DNA of 64,000 nucleotides from CAZHZT01 sp964537285 (GTDB taxonomy: Bacteria > Bacteroidota > Bacteroidia > Chitinophagales > Saprospiraceae), in assembly GCA_964537285.1 (NCBI GenBank), contig CAZHZT010000012.1, positions 3,453 through 67,452 on the forward strand. Direction: 5' to 3'. The notes below the pieces were generated by a model. That model was not told where the DNA came from, ran no database searches, and was given only the letters and a program-made list of their open reading frames with translations. Positions 1-7,955 of the stretch are shown piece after piece (the stretch's first letter is position 1; every line of letters starts with the position of its first letter). The translations under genes were made by a program, and so were the position numbers.

Positions 1-8
1 CCTGATTT

Positions 9-32
9 CGGGGAACGGGGAACGGGGAACGG
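9..32. repeat. GGGGAAC short tandem repeat
   Basis: Three direct copies of the 7-mer GGGGAAC lie at the left edge of the window, in intergenic DNA. Similar GTTCCCC/GTTAACC low-complexity sequence is seen near 47870. No function is evident. Confidence 0.6.
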
Positions 33-64
33 AATGACAGGAGTTTTTTTCTTTAAAAAAGATC

Positions 65-98
65 GTTCTTTGAGAAATTGTGTAGAACTTCAAAATAT
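65..98 (+). repeat. LPE1 half-element (left arm only)
   Basis: The sequence starts GTTCTTTGAGAAATTGTG and continues into the AACTTCAAAAT segment that forms the left arm of the complete LPE1 hairpins. It then diverges into AT-rich DNA with no matching right arm. It appears to be a decayed or incomplete copy just upstream of the sulfide:quinone oxidoreductase gene. Confidence 0.65.
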
Positions 99-135
99 TA
101 TTAATAAAATTTGATCATTTACAATAAAACTAGTC

Positions 136-1341
136 ATGGCACATTATCAAGTAGTTATAGTAGGAGGAGGAAGCGCAGGCTTAACGGTTGCCTCTCAATT
201 GCGTAATAAACCTGAGCCACCGGAAGTGGCCATTATTGATCCCGCTGAAAAGCACTTTTACCAACCCTTATGGACGTTGATCGGGGCTGGCGTTTTTCCT
301 AAAGAAGAGTCAATGCGTCACGAAGCGGATTTTATTCCTGATGGTGCTACCTGGATAAAAGAATATGTCAGTACTTTCGATCCGGATAATAATTCCCTTA
401 CCCTTAAAAATGGCGAGCTTATTTCTTATGACTATTTGGTTGTCGCTGCCGGAATCCAAATTGATTGGGATAAAATTCCCGGGCTAAAGGAAAGCGTGGG
501 CAAACCTGGTTCGGGCGTTTGCAGTAACTATTCTTATGACACCGTTGATTCTACTTACGAGAATATTCAAAAACTCAAAAAAGGGACGGCCCTTTTTACG
601 CATCCTGCTACGCCGATCAAGTGTGGCGGTGCCCCTATAAAGATCACTTACCTGGCTTCAGATTACTGGCGCAAACACAGCGTGCTGCACAATATTGATG
701 TAAAGTTCATTAAAGGGGGCCCGGGCATCTTCGCTGTTCCTAAATATGCTAATACATTGACCAAAGTAGCTGATCGCTACGGCGTTGACCGAATCTGGAA
801 TACGGATCTAGTTGAATTGAAACCGGATAGTAAAGAAGCCGTTTTCAAGCACCTGGAAACTGGTGAGCAATCAACCATTGCTTATGACATGATTCATGTC
901 ACACCTCCAATGAGCGCACCGGATTTTATCAAAACCAGCCCCCTCGCTGCTTCAACGGGTTGGGTGGAAGTAGATAAAGCAACAACTCAACACGTTCGTT
1001 ACAGCAATGTATTCGCACTTGGCGATTGCAGTAACCTGCCAACATCCAAAACCGGAGCGGCCATTCGCAAACAAGCGCCTACCACCGTTGCCAATTTAAT
1101 GGCTTTAATCGAAGGAAAAGTGAATGGTCAGGGCTTGCCTAAGCATTATAATGGCTATACCTCTTGCCCGTTGGTAACCGGATACGGAAGCCTTATACTT
1201 GCTGAATTTGATTATGACAAACAGCCTATGGAGTCTTTCCCATTTAACCAGGCTGAAGAGCGTTATAGTATGTATGCATTGAAAGCGTATGGCCTGCCGC
1301 GGATCTACTGGCATGGTATGTTAAGAGGAAGAGAGTTCTAG
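136..1341 (+). CDS. sqr: Sulfide:quinone oxidoreductase-type FAD flavoprotein
   Basis: This is probably a membrane-associated enzyme that oxidises sulfide to sulfane sulfur (persulfide or polysulfide) and passes electrons to quinone. A Rossmann FAD-binding segment VVIVGGGSAGL sits at residues 7-17, and a second segment NVFALGDCSNLPTSK in the C-terminal half is typical of flavin disulfide-reductase-like enzymes. Cysteines at about 129, 163 and 344 are spaced like the three redox cysteines of the family. The length of 401 aa is normal. It is the first gene of a block that also encodes a persulfide dioxygenase/rhodanese fusion (5513), a rhodanese lipoprotein (7956) and a peroxiredoxin (8634), which supports a role in sulfide detoxification or energy use. 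A related flavocytochrome-c-type or NDH-2-like reductase is the main alternative. Confidence 0.85.
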   Translation: MAHYQVVIVGGGSAGLTVASQLRNKPEPPEVAIIDPAEKHFYQPLWTLIGAGVFPKEESMRHEADFIPDGATWIKEYVSTFDPDNNSLTLKNGELISYDYLVVAAGIQIDWDKIPGLKESVGKPGSGVCSNYSYDTVDSTYENIQKLKKGTALFTHPATPIKCGGAPIKITYLASDYWRKHSVLHNIDVKFIKGGPGIFAVPKYANTLTKVADRYGVDRIWNTDLVELKPDSKEAVFKHLETGEQSTIAYDMIHVTPPMSAPDFIKTSPLAASTGWVEVDKATTQHVRYSNVFALGDCSNLPTSKTGAAIRKQAPTTVANLMALIEGKVNGQGLPKHYNGYTSCPLVTGYGSLILAEFDYDKQPMESFPFNQAEERYSMYALKAYGLPRIYWHGMLRGREF

Positions 1342-1406
1342 AGGAAAAAGAATAAAAAAAAGGGGGCTTGCCGTTGGCAAGCCCCCTTTTTTTTATTCTT
1401 TTTCCT
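1342..1406. terminator. Bidirectional intrinsic terminator, perfect 31-bp stem
   Basis: A perfect inverted repeat (31-bp arms, 3-nt loop at 1373-1375) begins directly after the stop codon of the flavoprotein gene. It has a GC-rich core (GGGGGCTTGCC) flanked by A and T runs, so it can terminate both this gene and the convergent minus-strand gene ending at 1409. Confidence 0.9.
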
Positions 1407-1408
1407 TC

Positions 1409-2290
1409 TTAATATGTAGTAGTCATATCGGAAGGCACACACAATATAAAATCAGCCGTTCCTATATGTTCTTCTTCGAGTTTTTCCAGGCTATCCTGGC
1501 TGACAGTAGTGATCGTTTTCAGATTAATATCAGGATTTTTTTGTTTTATATACCAAACAATTCCTTCAAAATTATTAGAATGATAACTTCCATTAAAATG
1601 GATGAAAATATTAGAAGGCTTCCAGTTTTTTAACACAAAATAGGCCATGGTAGCATCTTTTATAGCCTGAGCCTTCGGGAAGTTTTCATTACCCGGCATA
1701 GAATGTTCGCCAACTCCGGTCATTAAATTTTTGTAGCCAGGAAGTTCCAGATCAATTTCTAACGGTAAGGGAGCTATATAACCTTTAGCCTCCTTGCTAA
1801 GTCCGTCTAAAGATTCAATACCTTTTTTAAAGACCATGCTAGCATACCTGCGTGGGATATTTGTCGCAATGAAAGGAATATTATTGGTTTTAGCAAATTC
1901 TACAATTGGCTTGTAATCAGTGGAGTAATTATTCCAAAGCTTAGCTTCTTCCTTAAAGTTGCGCTCCGAAATCTCGTCGTTTAAATATTCATTTAAAATC
2001 AATTGATCATCTGATTCGAACATTTCCGCACCGAGCACTAGTTTATCGCCCGTCTCTTCAAAGACAGCTTTTGTAAGCTGGAGTTCCATCCAATGGGCAA
2101 TTGGATTGTTGTGGCTTTCACCAAAGAAAACCAATTCACTTTTATTCAATACTTTAACCATTTCACTGAACTCAACTTCTTTTCCTTTGGAATTGAATAA
2201 TCGATACGCAGGCAAATCCTGAGCAAATACGTTTAAAGAAAAGCAAAATATCATTCCAAGCACCGTAAAGATTTTTGATGGGAGACGCAT
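1409..2290 (-). CDS. ChaN/Tiki-superfamily (DUF399) haem-binding-uptake-like secreted protein
   Basis: The 293-aa protein has an N-terminal signal peptide ending near FAQ (about residue 24). It carries the family signature LVFFGESHNNPIAHWMELQL, with the conserved GE(S/T)H motif at about residues 57-60, and later EMFESDDQ and IFIHFNGSYHSNNFEG. ChaN-like proteins are periplasmic or outer-membrane proteins linked to haem or iron uptake and share a fold with Tiki/TraB metalloproteases. No lipobox cysteine follows the signal peptide here. It converges on the sulfide:quinone oxidoreductase gene and is read from a promoter to its right, where two LPE1 hairpins lie. The substrate is unknown. Confidence 0.75.
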   Translation of the reverse strand: MRLPSKIFTVLGMIFCFSLNVFAQDLPAYRLFNSKGKEVEFSEMVKVLNKSELVFFGESHNNPIAHWMELQLTKAVFEETGDKLVLGAEMFESDDQLILNEYLNDEISERNFKEEAKLWNNYSTDYKPIVEFAKTNNIPFIATNIPRRYASMVFKKGIESLDGLSKEAKGYIAPLPLEIDLELPGYKNLMTGVGEHSMPGNENFPKAQAIKDATMAYFVLKNWKPSNIFIHFNGSYHSNNFEGIVWYIKQKNPDINLKTITTVSQDSLEKLEEEHIGTADFILCVPSDMTTTY

Positions 2291-2315
2291 AATTACCTGT
2301 TTTATTAAAATAATC

Positions 2316-2425
2316 GTTCTTTGACAAATTGTGTGGAGTTTAAAAATGATAAAACCTGAATGCCCTGGTGGCTGAAGGGCTTATCATTTTTAAACTTCAT
2401 TTTATCACAATTTATGCCAAAGAAC
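2316..2425 (+). repeat. LPE1 long hairpin element, copy A
   Basis: Imperfect palindrome of 110 bp whose ends are GTTCTTTG and CAAAGAAC. The arm AGTTTAAAAATGATAA pairs with TTATCATTTTTAAACTT. It differs from copy D (8457-8566) at only about two positions, which indicates recent spread. It lies upstream of the ChaN-like gene. Confidence 0.9.
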
Positions 2426-2459
2426 CAAAACAATATGGCAAAATCCTAATTTTTGCCTA

Positions 2460-2504
2460 GTGCTTCAGGAACTAAATCCTTGATGGCTTTAGTTCCTGAA
2501 GCAC
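2460..2504. repeat. Perfect 17-bp inverted repeat
   Basis: GTGCTTCAGGAACTAAA and its exact reverse complement flank an 11-nt loop. The hairpin lies between two LPE1 copies and has no adjacent T tract. It may be a small independent hairpin or the core of another decayed element. Confidence 0.75.
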
Positions 2505-2554
2505 TGGTTAACCTATATATCAATTTCTATACCAGATAGTTCAACTCAGAATAT

Positions 2555-2612
2555 TCTTTTATCAAAAAAAAGGAGGCTTTGCTTGCAAAGCCTCCTTTTT
2601 TTTGATAAAAGA
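2555..2612. terminator. Bidirectional terminator-like hairpin, perfect 28-bp stem
   Basis: Perfect 28-bp arms with a 2-nt loop. The GGAGGCTTTGC core is flanked by A8 and T8 runs, the classic two-way intrinsic terminator layout. It ends three bases before LPE1 copy B and can serve the minus-strand pirin gene ending at 2746. Confidence 0.8.
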
Positions 2613-2614
2613 GC

Positions 2615-2723
2615 GTTCTTTGACAAATTGTGTGGAACTTCAAAATGATAACCCTTGAATGCCCTTGTGGCTGAAAGGGTTATCATTTTGAAGTTCTATT
2701 TTCCACAATTTATGTCAAAGAAC
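2615..2723 (+). repeat. LPE1 long hairpin element, copy B
   Basis: A 109-bp copy of the second LPE1 subtype, with stem AACTTCAAAATGATAA paired to TTATCATTTTGAAGTT. The ends are GTTCTTTGAC and GTCAAAGAAC, and the conserved central segment reads GAATGCCCTTGTGGCTGA. It lies just downstream of the minus-strand pirin gene. Confidence 0.9.
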
Positions 2724-2745
2724 TTAAAAGAGTAGTCTGAATTGG

Positions 2746-3705
2746 CTAATTCACCAAATCCGGATCCCCCATTTTACCCATTTGATAATCCATGATAACC
2801 CGGCGAATCTGAGCCTCACTGTTCATTACAAAAGGACCGTAAGAGAACACAGGTTCGTTGAGGGGCTGGCCTCCCAGCAAAAGAAATTCAGCACCTTCCT
2901 TACAATACATTCTTACATTACTTTCTCCTCTCTGATAAAGGGCAATCCGGCCTTCTTTAAGTTGTTGTTGCCCTTCTAATTCAAGACGCCCTCCGATGGC
3001 ATAAATAAACGCATTGTGTGAAGGTTCCGTAGGAATATCCAAACGGCTATCAGCATTCATTTTTATGTGGTAATAAAAGGCAGGAGACAACAACTCAATC
3101 TTGGAAGCCACTCCAAAGAGGTCTCCTAAGATTACTTTTATGGTGTATTTATCCGAATTGATCGTTCCCATATCCTTTTCACGATAAACAGCAGTAGAAG
3201 GATCAATAAATTTATATTTGGCAGGCATATTAAGCCATATTTGGAACCCATGCTGCTTTCCGCCTTCGTCATACAGCTTTTGTCCGGTTTCTTCCATGTG
3301 AATGGCTCCCCTTCCGGAGCTGAACATCATAAATTCCCCTTGCTCGATTTGAAAATCGTAATTTAAACTGTCTTTATGGTGGCCACTACCAGAAAGCAGA
3401 TAAGTGGTTGGAACTACCCCCGCATGTGGATGCGCATCTACTCTTAATGGATCGGCTCCCGGATTTAAATCAACAGGGCCAAACTCATCGAAAAGAACAT
3501 AAGGCGAAACATGATCCAGATGATTTCCGGCAAATGCTCTCAGGATAGGCAAAGTACCCACCTTTGTTCTATCGGCATTCAAAATTCTATAGATCTTACG
3601 TTCGGCAGAACTATCAATCATGCCTGACTTGCCCACCAAGGCAGATGCTCCGGCAATGGAAGCTCCTATGATGGCCGAACCTTTTATAAATTCACGACGC
3701 TTCAT
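2746..3705 (-). CDS. Pirin-family cupin protein with twin-arginine-like leader
   Basis: The 319-aa protein starts MKRREFIKGSAIIGASIAG, a twin-arginine-type leader (RREFIKG), so an exported bicupin is likely. Pirin-type metal ligands are visible in DAHPHAGVVPTTYLLSG (His pair about residue 91-93) and in GAIHMEE plus HGFQIWLNMP. Members act as quercetin 2,3-dioxygenases or redox or transcription cofactors, and the substrate cannot be told from sequence. The N-terminal export signal is unusual for pirins, which are mostly cytoplasmic. It is monocistronic, with a hairpin (LPE2) upstream and LPE1 copy B downstream. Confidence 0.85.
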   Translation of the reverse strand: MKRREFIKGSAIIGASIAGASALVGKSGMIDSSAERKIYRILNADRTKVGTLPILRAFAGNHLDHVSPYVLFDEFGPVDLNPGADPLRVDAHPHAGVVPTTYLLSGSGHHKDSLNYDFQIEQGEFMMFSSGRGAIHMEETGQKLYDEGGKQHGFQIWLNMPAKYKFIDPSTAVYREKDMGTINSDKYTIKVILGDLFGVASKIELLSPAFYYHIKMNADSRLDIPTEPSHNAFIYAIGGRLELEGQQQLKEGRIALYQRGESNVRMYCKEGAEFLLLGGQPLNEPVFSYGPFVMNSEAQIRRVIMDYQMGKMGDPDLVN

Positions 3706-3783
3706 AATATTTTTAAATTTGATGTATAAACATCAATTACACTGAATTGGTTTAATAATCACGCTGTTCAAAACGCAATTCGC

Positions 3784-3890
3784 TACCGGAGGCAGAATAG
3801 ACTTTATTGTAAGGCGGTTCGTTTTTTCCATTTTTTCTTCGAAAAAATGGAAAAAACGAACCGCCTTACAAACAAAATTTCTTTACCGGG
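3784..3890. repeat. LPE2 element, 3.8-kb copy (perfect 31-bp hairpin inside conserved flanks)
   Basis: Perfect arms at 3807-3837 and 3841-3871 with a 3-nt loop. The flanks match other LPE2 copies: CTACCGGAGGCAGAATAG on the left and AAACAAAATTTCTTTACCGG on the right. It lies in the divergent region between the pirin gene and the P-loop gene at 4003. Confidence 0.85.
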
Positions 3891-4002
3891 GGGAAAAGAA
3901 CTATTTTTTGAACAACTTGATTATTAAAATTTTACCCTTTTCCTTTCCAACTTACAAAATTCTCTCCTATATTGAACTAAAGTTGACTTCATTTTATAAA
4001 AT

Positions 4003-5109
4003 ATGAAACAGATTTACATTGCCGCTTCAGGAGAACACATGGGGAAAACAACCTGTACCCTTGGATTATCAGCCAGCCTGAAAGAGATGGGCATCAATGT
4101 CGGCTATTGCAAGCCCGTAGGGCAGAAACATATGGTCATTAATGACCAACTAGCAGACAAGGACGCAGTTCTTTTTGGTAGTGCCCTGGACTTTGAAGTG
4201 GAACCAGAAATCCATAGCCCGGTTATTTTAGCTTCAGGGGTAACAGCAAATTATATTGATAACCCTGAAAAATTTAACTTCAAAGAGGATATTTTAAGAG
4301 CGAAAGCACTCTTGGAAAGTAAGCACGAAGCGATCGTTTTTGAAGGAACCGGCCACCCCGGAGTAGGGAGTATAATTGATTTCAGTAATGCCGCAGTAGC
4401 CAAGCTTTTAGGGGCCGATGTTATCCTGATCGTACAAGGGGGCATTGGAAGAACCATTGACCGGCTCAATATTAGTATGGCTTTATTCCGCGAAGAAGGT
4501 GTTAATATCCGCGGGGTTATCATTAACAAAGTACATGAAGATAAACTAGAGCGCGTCAAACACTATAACGCCAAAAAACTGAAGCAGATGGGCATCCCCC
4601 TTCTGGGCGTACTTCCTTATGACCGCACCCTTTCTTTTCCAATTATGCATACCGTTTGCAAGGCCGTAAAGGGCAAAGTGGTTTTCAACGGGCAAGGAAT
4701 GGGCAACCAAATAGAGGAAATTCTTGCAGGCTCCCTTATTGAAATTGATGAATTTACCTATCTTAGAAATATTCTGCTCGTCGTAAACCAGTCTCGTTTT
4801 AGAGAAGCCCTCAACAAGATCAAACAACAATTAACAGAACGAAAACTCGAGGAACCGCCTCTAAGCGGCATCATCATTACCGGTGACGGGCGCCACAATA
4901 AATGGTATACAAGCGAATCCCTAATGGATTCCTATATCGATGAACACCAAATCCCCGTCATCACAACTACCTATGATACATATGATACTGTAGTAAAAAT
5001 CAGCCAGATTGAAGTAAAAATCAATACTCAAACTCCCTGGAAGGTAAAGCGCGCTATTCAATTGATACAGGATAATATAGATGTAGAGAAACTCTACAAT
5101 GAACTGTAG
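4003..5109 (+). CDS. BioD/CobQ-like P-loop protein with DRTGG-type C-terminal domain
   Basis: The 368-aa protein opens with a deviant Walker A segment, ASGEHMGKTTCTLGLSASL, at about residues 8-26. This is typical of the dethiobiotin-synthetase-like domain found at the N-terminus of long phosphate acetyltransferases. The second half (about 215-340, with IIITGDGRHNKW) looks like a DRTGG-type domain. Stand-alone proteins of this layout are known but have no established role; a regulatory or ligand-sensing NTPase is one possibility. No phosphotransacetylase catalytic domain follows. The gene is monocistronic and ends in a strong hairpin at 5114. The enzyme reaction is not assigned. Confidence 0.7.
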   Translation: MKQIYIAASGEHMGKTTCTLGLSASLKEMGINVGYCKPVGQKHMVINDQLADKDAVLFGSALDFEVEPEIHSPVILASGVTANYIDNPEKFNFKEDILRAKALLESKHEAIVFEGTGHPGVGSIIDFSNAAVAKLLGADVILIVQGGIGRTIDRLNISMALFREEGVNIRGVIINKVHEDKLERVKHYNAKKLKQMGIPLLGVLPYDRTLSFPIMHTVCKAVKGKVVFNGQGMGNQIEEILAGSLIEIDEFTYLRNILLVVNQSRFREALNKIKQQLTERKLEEPPLSGIIITGDGRHNKWYTSESLMDSYIDEHQIPVITTTYDTYDTVVKISQIEVKINTQTPWKVKRAIQLIQDNIDVEKLYNEL

Positions 5110-5113
5110 AAAC

Positions 5114-5145
5114 ATGAGTCATCCCAAAAATTCGGGATGACTCAT
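5114..5145 (+). terminator. Intrinsic terminator-like hairpin
   Basis: ATGAGTCATCCC and its exact reverse complement surround an 8-nt loop four bases after the stop codon at 5109. The same GTCATCCC / GGGATGAC hairpin recurs after the PKD gene at 15443, as part of a longer shared repeat. Confidence 0.75.
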
Positions 5146-5305
5146 GCTTGGTCAAAACCCTTACATAGACCTGTTAATCAATGATCTACCTACTTTTTTT
5201 CTTGATAAAAAAGTAGCAAAAAATCAAGGCTGTATTCAATTTTTAACGCTTTTTGTCCCGAATCAAGTTCGGGACAAAAAGCTAAATTGAATAAGGCCGA
5301 TCCTA
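5114..5305 (+). repeat. Dispersed intergenic repeat (shared with 15443-15625)
   Basis: After the hairpin, both loci share CTGTTAATCA, CTACCTACTTTTT, an AAAAATCAAGGCTGTATTC block and AATTTTTAACGCTTTTT. In this copy the block is followed by a GTCCCGAA/TTCGGGAC hairpin. Both copies lie just downstream of a plus-strand gene. No coding potential is seen. Confidence 0.75.
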
Positions 5306-5384
5306 AAATATTGACTTACAGCATCTGCTATTAACTATTGTGGCAATATGAGGTTCCTTAAAATTCGGAATGACTCATGTTACC

Positions 5385-5402
5385 AAGTGACCCAAATCAC
5401 TG
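5385..5402. promoter_or_regulatory. CRP/FNR-family operator candidate GTGA-N6-TCAC
   Basis: The palindrome GTGACCCAAATCAC (5387-5400) lies 112 bp before the start of the persulfide dioxygenase/rhodanese fusion. It has the half-sites and 6-bp spacing of CRP/FNR-superfamily operators. Four further copies occur upstream of other sulfur genes in this window. Confidence 0.6.
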
Positions 5403-5410
5403 ACACTACC

Positions 5411-5501
5411 TTATTTAAGCATTAGTTTTGTATCCGAAATGATCAAATATGTAGTTTGATAAAGGAATTCTTTCGAACTGCTATTACTAATGCTTAAATA
5501 A
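5411..5501. promoter_or_regulatory. Promoter/leader region bounded by 16-bp inverted repeat
   Basis: TTATTTAAGCATTAGT (5411-5426) and its exact reverse complement (5486-5501) enclose 59 bp. The left arm leads into TTTG at 5427-5430, and TAGTTTG follows at 5452-5458, close to the Bacteroidota -33/-7 promoter pattern. The right arm ends 11 bp before the start codon and would lie in the leader RNA. Confidence 0.45.
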
Positions 5502-5512
5502 TTATACAAACA

Positions 5513-6952
5513 ATGAAAATCGAACAAATTTATACCGGCTGCCTGGCACAAGGCGCTTACTACATTGAATCTGAGGGTGAAGCCGTTATCATTGACCCAC
5601 TTAGAGAGACAAAGCCATACCTTGACAAACTGGAGCAGGAAGGAAGCAAATTAAAATACATCTTTGAAACCCATTTCCATGCTGATTTTGTTTCCGGACA
5701 TGTGGATTTAGCAGAAAAAACGGGCGCTACGATCGTTTATGGTCCAACTGCCCAAACAGAATACAGCATACACGAAGCAGCTGATGAAGAAGAATTTCAG
5801 GTGGGCAAACTGCGTTTTCGTGTACTGCACACTCCTGGTCATACGCCTGAATCGACAACTTTCTTGCTTTTTGATGAAAACGGTAAAGAGCACGCTATCT
5901 TTAGTGGTGACACGCTTTTCATTGGCGATGTGGGCCGACCTGACTTAGCTCAAAAATCTGGCAGCGTAACCAAAGAGGATCTCGCAGGTTGGTTATTTGA
6001 CAGTTTACGCAATAAAATCATGTCCCTCCCGGATGATGTAATTGTCTACCCTGCTCACGGTGCAGGTTCTGCCTGCGGGAAAAACATGAGTAAAGATACA
6101 TGGGATACACTGGGTCATCAAAAAGAAACCAATTATGCCTTAAGAGCTGATATGACGAGAGAGGAGTTCATTCAGGAAGTAACCGATGGCCTGATGCCGC
6201 CTCCTCAATACTTTGCAAAAAATGCGCAAATGAATAAAAAAGGCTACGACAGCATTGACGATGTACTTCAAAGGGGGGTAGTTGCTCTAACTCCAAACGA
6301 ATTCGAAGCAGTTGCCAATGCTGAAGGTGCTTTAATTATTGACACCCGCAACCAGCAGATTTTTAAAGATGCCTTTATTCCAAATAGTATTTTCATTGGC
6401 CTTGACGGTGGTTTCGCCCCATGGGTTGGTGCACTTATTCCGGATCTAAAACAGCCTTTACTTCTTGTAACGGATGAAGGCAGGGAAGAAGAAGCCGTAA
6501 CAAGACTGGCTCGCGTGGGTTATGATAATACTCTTGGCTTTTTGCAAGGTGGTATCGAAGCATGGAAAAATAGTGGTAAAGAAGTAGATAGCATCCTCTC
6601 TGTATCAGCAGAAGATTTCTCAAAAGCCTTAAAAGAAGAAAACCCACAAGTTTTGGACGTAAGGAAACCAACGGAATATCTGTCTGAGCATGTAAAAGAT
6701 GCAATCAACTTACCTCTGGACTATATCAATCGCAATATGGAGAAAGTGGAAAAAAAGAACACCTACTACATACATTGTGCCGGAGGTTATCGTTCTATGA
6801 TTGCAGCATCCATTCTAAGAGCACGTGGATTTGAAAATGTTATTGATGTAGCAGGTGGATTTAAGGCCATCGCTGAAACGGATGCCCCAAAGACAGATTA
6901 TGTTTGTCCGAGTACATTGTCTTCGGAGGTTATTGAAGCGGCTATGGGGTAA
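5513..6952 (+). CDS. Persulfide dioxygenase (MBL fold) fused to two rhodanese domains, CstB-like
   Basis: The 479-aa fusion probably oxidises glutathione- or protein-persulfide to sulfite and can form thiosulfate. The metallo-beta-lactamase domain (about 1-230) has metal ligands in HFHADFVSGH (residues 54-63), HTPGHT, GDTLFIGDVGRPDL and YPAHGAGSACGK, as in ETHE1-type dioxygenases. A first rhodanese domain (about 255-350) has Asp in place of the catalytic Cys (LLVTDEGREE), so it is a pseudo-domain. The second (about 360-460) has an active-site loop HCAGGYRS with Cys at about 422. This order matches the staphylococcal CstB architecture. A close paralogue lies at 22413-23822. Upstream lie a CRP/FNR-like site and an inverted repeat. 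Confidence 0.9.
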   Translation: MKIEQIYTGCLAQGAYYIESEGEAVIIDPLRETKPYLDKLEQEGSKLKYIFETHFHADFVSGHVDLAEKTGATIVYGPTAQTEYSIHEAADEEEFQVGKLRFRVLHTPGHTPESTTFLLFDENGKEHAIFSGDTLFIGDVGRPDLAQKSGSVTKEDLAGWLFDSLRNKIMSLPDDVIVYPAHGAGSACGKNMSKDTWDTLGHQKETNYALRADMTREEFIQEVTDGLMPPPQYFAKNAQMNKKGYDSIDDVLQRGVVALTPNEFEAVANAEGALIIDTRNQQIFKDAFIPNSIFIGLDGGFAPWVGALIPDLKQPLLLVTDEGREEEAVTRLARVGYDNTLGFLQGGIEAWKNSGKEVDSILSVSAEDFSKALKEENPQVLDVRKPTEYLSEHVKDAINLPLDYINRNMEKVEKKNTYYIHCAGGYRSMIAASILRARGFENVIDVAGGFKAIAETDAPKTDYVCPSTLSSEVIEAAMG

Positions 6953-6966
6953 AAGCCTTTGTCCTT

Positions 6967-6990
6967 AAAGCAGGCCGTTAGGCCTGCTTT
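6967..6990 (+). terminator. Terminator hairpin within a dispersed repeat
   Basis: AAAGCAGGCCGTTAGGCCTGCTTT forms a short GC-rich stem followed by a T-rich stretch, 15 bases after the stop codon at 6952. The same hairpin is part of the dispersed repeat found at 52426 and 63871. Confidence 0.75.
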
Positions 6991-7029
6991 TGGTTCTTAA
7001 AACGTTTACCAAATGAAATCATCTAGAAC
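6967..7029 (-). repeat. Dispersed repeat R3 (copies also at 52426, 52846 and 63871)
   Basis: On the minus strand this reads GGTTCTAGATGATTTCATTT, then GGTAAACGTTTTAAGAACC and the AGGCCTAACGGCCT hairpin. It matches the right end of the window almost base for base. An imperfect T-rich palindrome follows at about 7030-7069. Confidence 0.85.
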
Positions 7030-7163
7030 CTTTTTTTGAGTTTTTTAAGAAAAAAATTCAAAAAAAGAATCTTCCTACGACCAAAATCCCCCTATAAAGC
7101 CCAACGCTGGCCTTCAAGCTCTAAATAGTTACGATGTTGCGCAAAATATTTCTTCTTTCAGCT

Positions 7164-7171
7164 TATCTTTG
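7164..7171 (+). promoter_or_regulatory. Bacteroidota -7 box TATCTTTG
   Basis: TATCTTTGC matches the TAnnTTTG -7 element, 19 bp before the ATG at 7190. This would give a very short leader. No convincing -33 TTTG at the usual distance was found (a GTTG lies 24 bp upstream). Confidence 0.45.
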
Positions 7172-7189
7172 CAGGAAAAATTAAGCGTT

Positions 7190-7822
7190 ATGAGAACAAA
7201 ATACATGGTAAGTTTAACGATCATCCTAAATTTATTGGCTATAATCCTGGCCTGTCAGCCTGGTTCAGGTTCTTCTTCCCAAAAGTCAGAACAAACAACT
7301 ACCGCCAACAAGGGAGTAGAGCTTTCTCAAGCAGATATTGAAGAATATAAGCGATTGGGCATGAAGGTATCTATGAATACGTTCACGACCCTAAGCCAAA
7401 CGCTTAGCAAAGCGATTGGAGAAGGTGGCATCGGCAACGCTATCCAATACTGTAACCTTGCTGCATTGCCAATGGTAGACTCCCTTTCGCAGATCAATAA
7501 TGCAGAAATACGCCGGGCAAGTATGAAACCCAGGAACCCTAAAGATGCCCCTACACCTGAGGAAAGAAAAATTCTGGAAAGATATCACAAAATAGCCGCC
7601 GAAGGCGAATCTCCTGAACCTGTTGTACAAAGAGAAGGTGATAAAATTGCTTATTACTCTCCTATCGTTATCAAACCCCTATGCCTCAATTGCCACGGGC
7701 AAGTGGGAACAGAGGTATCCGATGAAGATTATGCGCAAATTCAGGCTTTATACCCAGAAGATAAAGCTATTGGATACAAGCTTGGAGACTTGCGGGGTAT
7801 CTGGAGTATTAAGTTTAAATAA
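7190..7822 (+). CDS. DUF3365 (Tll0287-like) c-type haem lipoprotein
   Basis: The 210-aa protein starts at ATG 7190; an upstream in-frame TTG at 7169 is less likely because the -7 box overlaps it. The leader ends in a lipobox-like ILACQPG (Cys at about residue 22), so outer- or cytoplasmic-membrane anchoring is expected. A single CLNCHG haem-attachment motif lies at C165-H169, and the middle region (QYCNLAALPMVDS, RRASMKPRNPKDAPTPEE) is characteristic of DUF3365 proteins. These have a PAS-like fold with one covalent haem and are thought to sense redox state or small molecules. Its place between the persulfide dioxygenase fusion and the rhodanese lipoprotein suggests a periplasmic sulfur or redox role, which is inference. 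Confidence 0.8.
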   Translation: MRTKYMVSLTIILNLLAIILACQPGSGSSSQKSEQTTTANKGVELSQADIEEYKRLGMKVSMNTFTTLSQTLSKAIGEGGIGNAIQYCNLAALPMVDSLSQINNAEIRRASMKPRNPKDAPTPEERKILERYHKIAAEGESPEPVVQREGDKIAYYSPIVIKPLCLNCHGQVGTEVSDEDYAQIQALYPEDKAIGYKLGDLRGIWSIKFK

Positions 7823-7826
7823 AATC

Positions 7827-7937
7827 GTTCTTTGACAAATTGTGTGGAGTTTAAAAAGGATAAAACCTGAATGCCCTTGGTAGCTTAAGGGGTTATCCTT
7901 TTTAAACTCCATTTTATCACAATTTATGTCAAAGAGT
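7827..7937 (+). repeat. LPE1 long hairpin element, copy C
   Basis: A 111-bp copy between two plus-strand genes. Its stem reads AAAAAGGATAA paired with TTATCCTTTTT, whereas copies A and D read AAAAATGATAA with TTATCATTTTT, so both arms have changed together. The right terminus is slightly degenerate (CAAAGAGTC). Confidence 0.9.
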
Positions 7938-7955
7938 CAATAAAATTAGTAGAAA

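Noticed and set aside
2461..2510. Possible riboswitch or small RNA between LPE1 copies A and B
   Set aside because: Only a simple 17-bp hairpin is present; no known riboswitch motif or promoter could be recognised.
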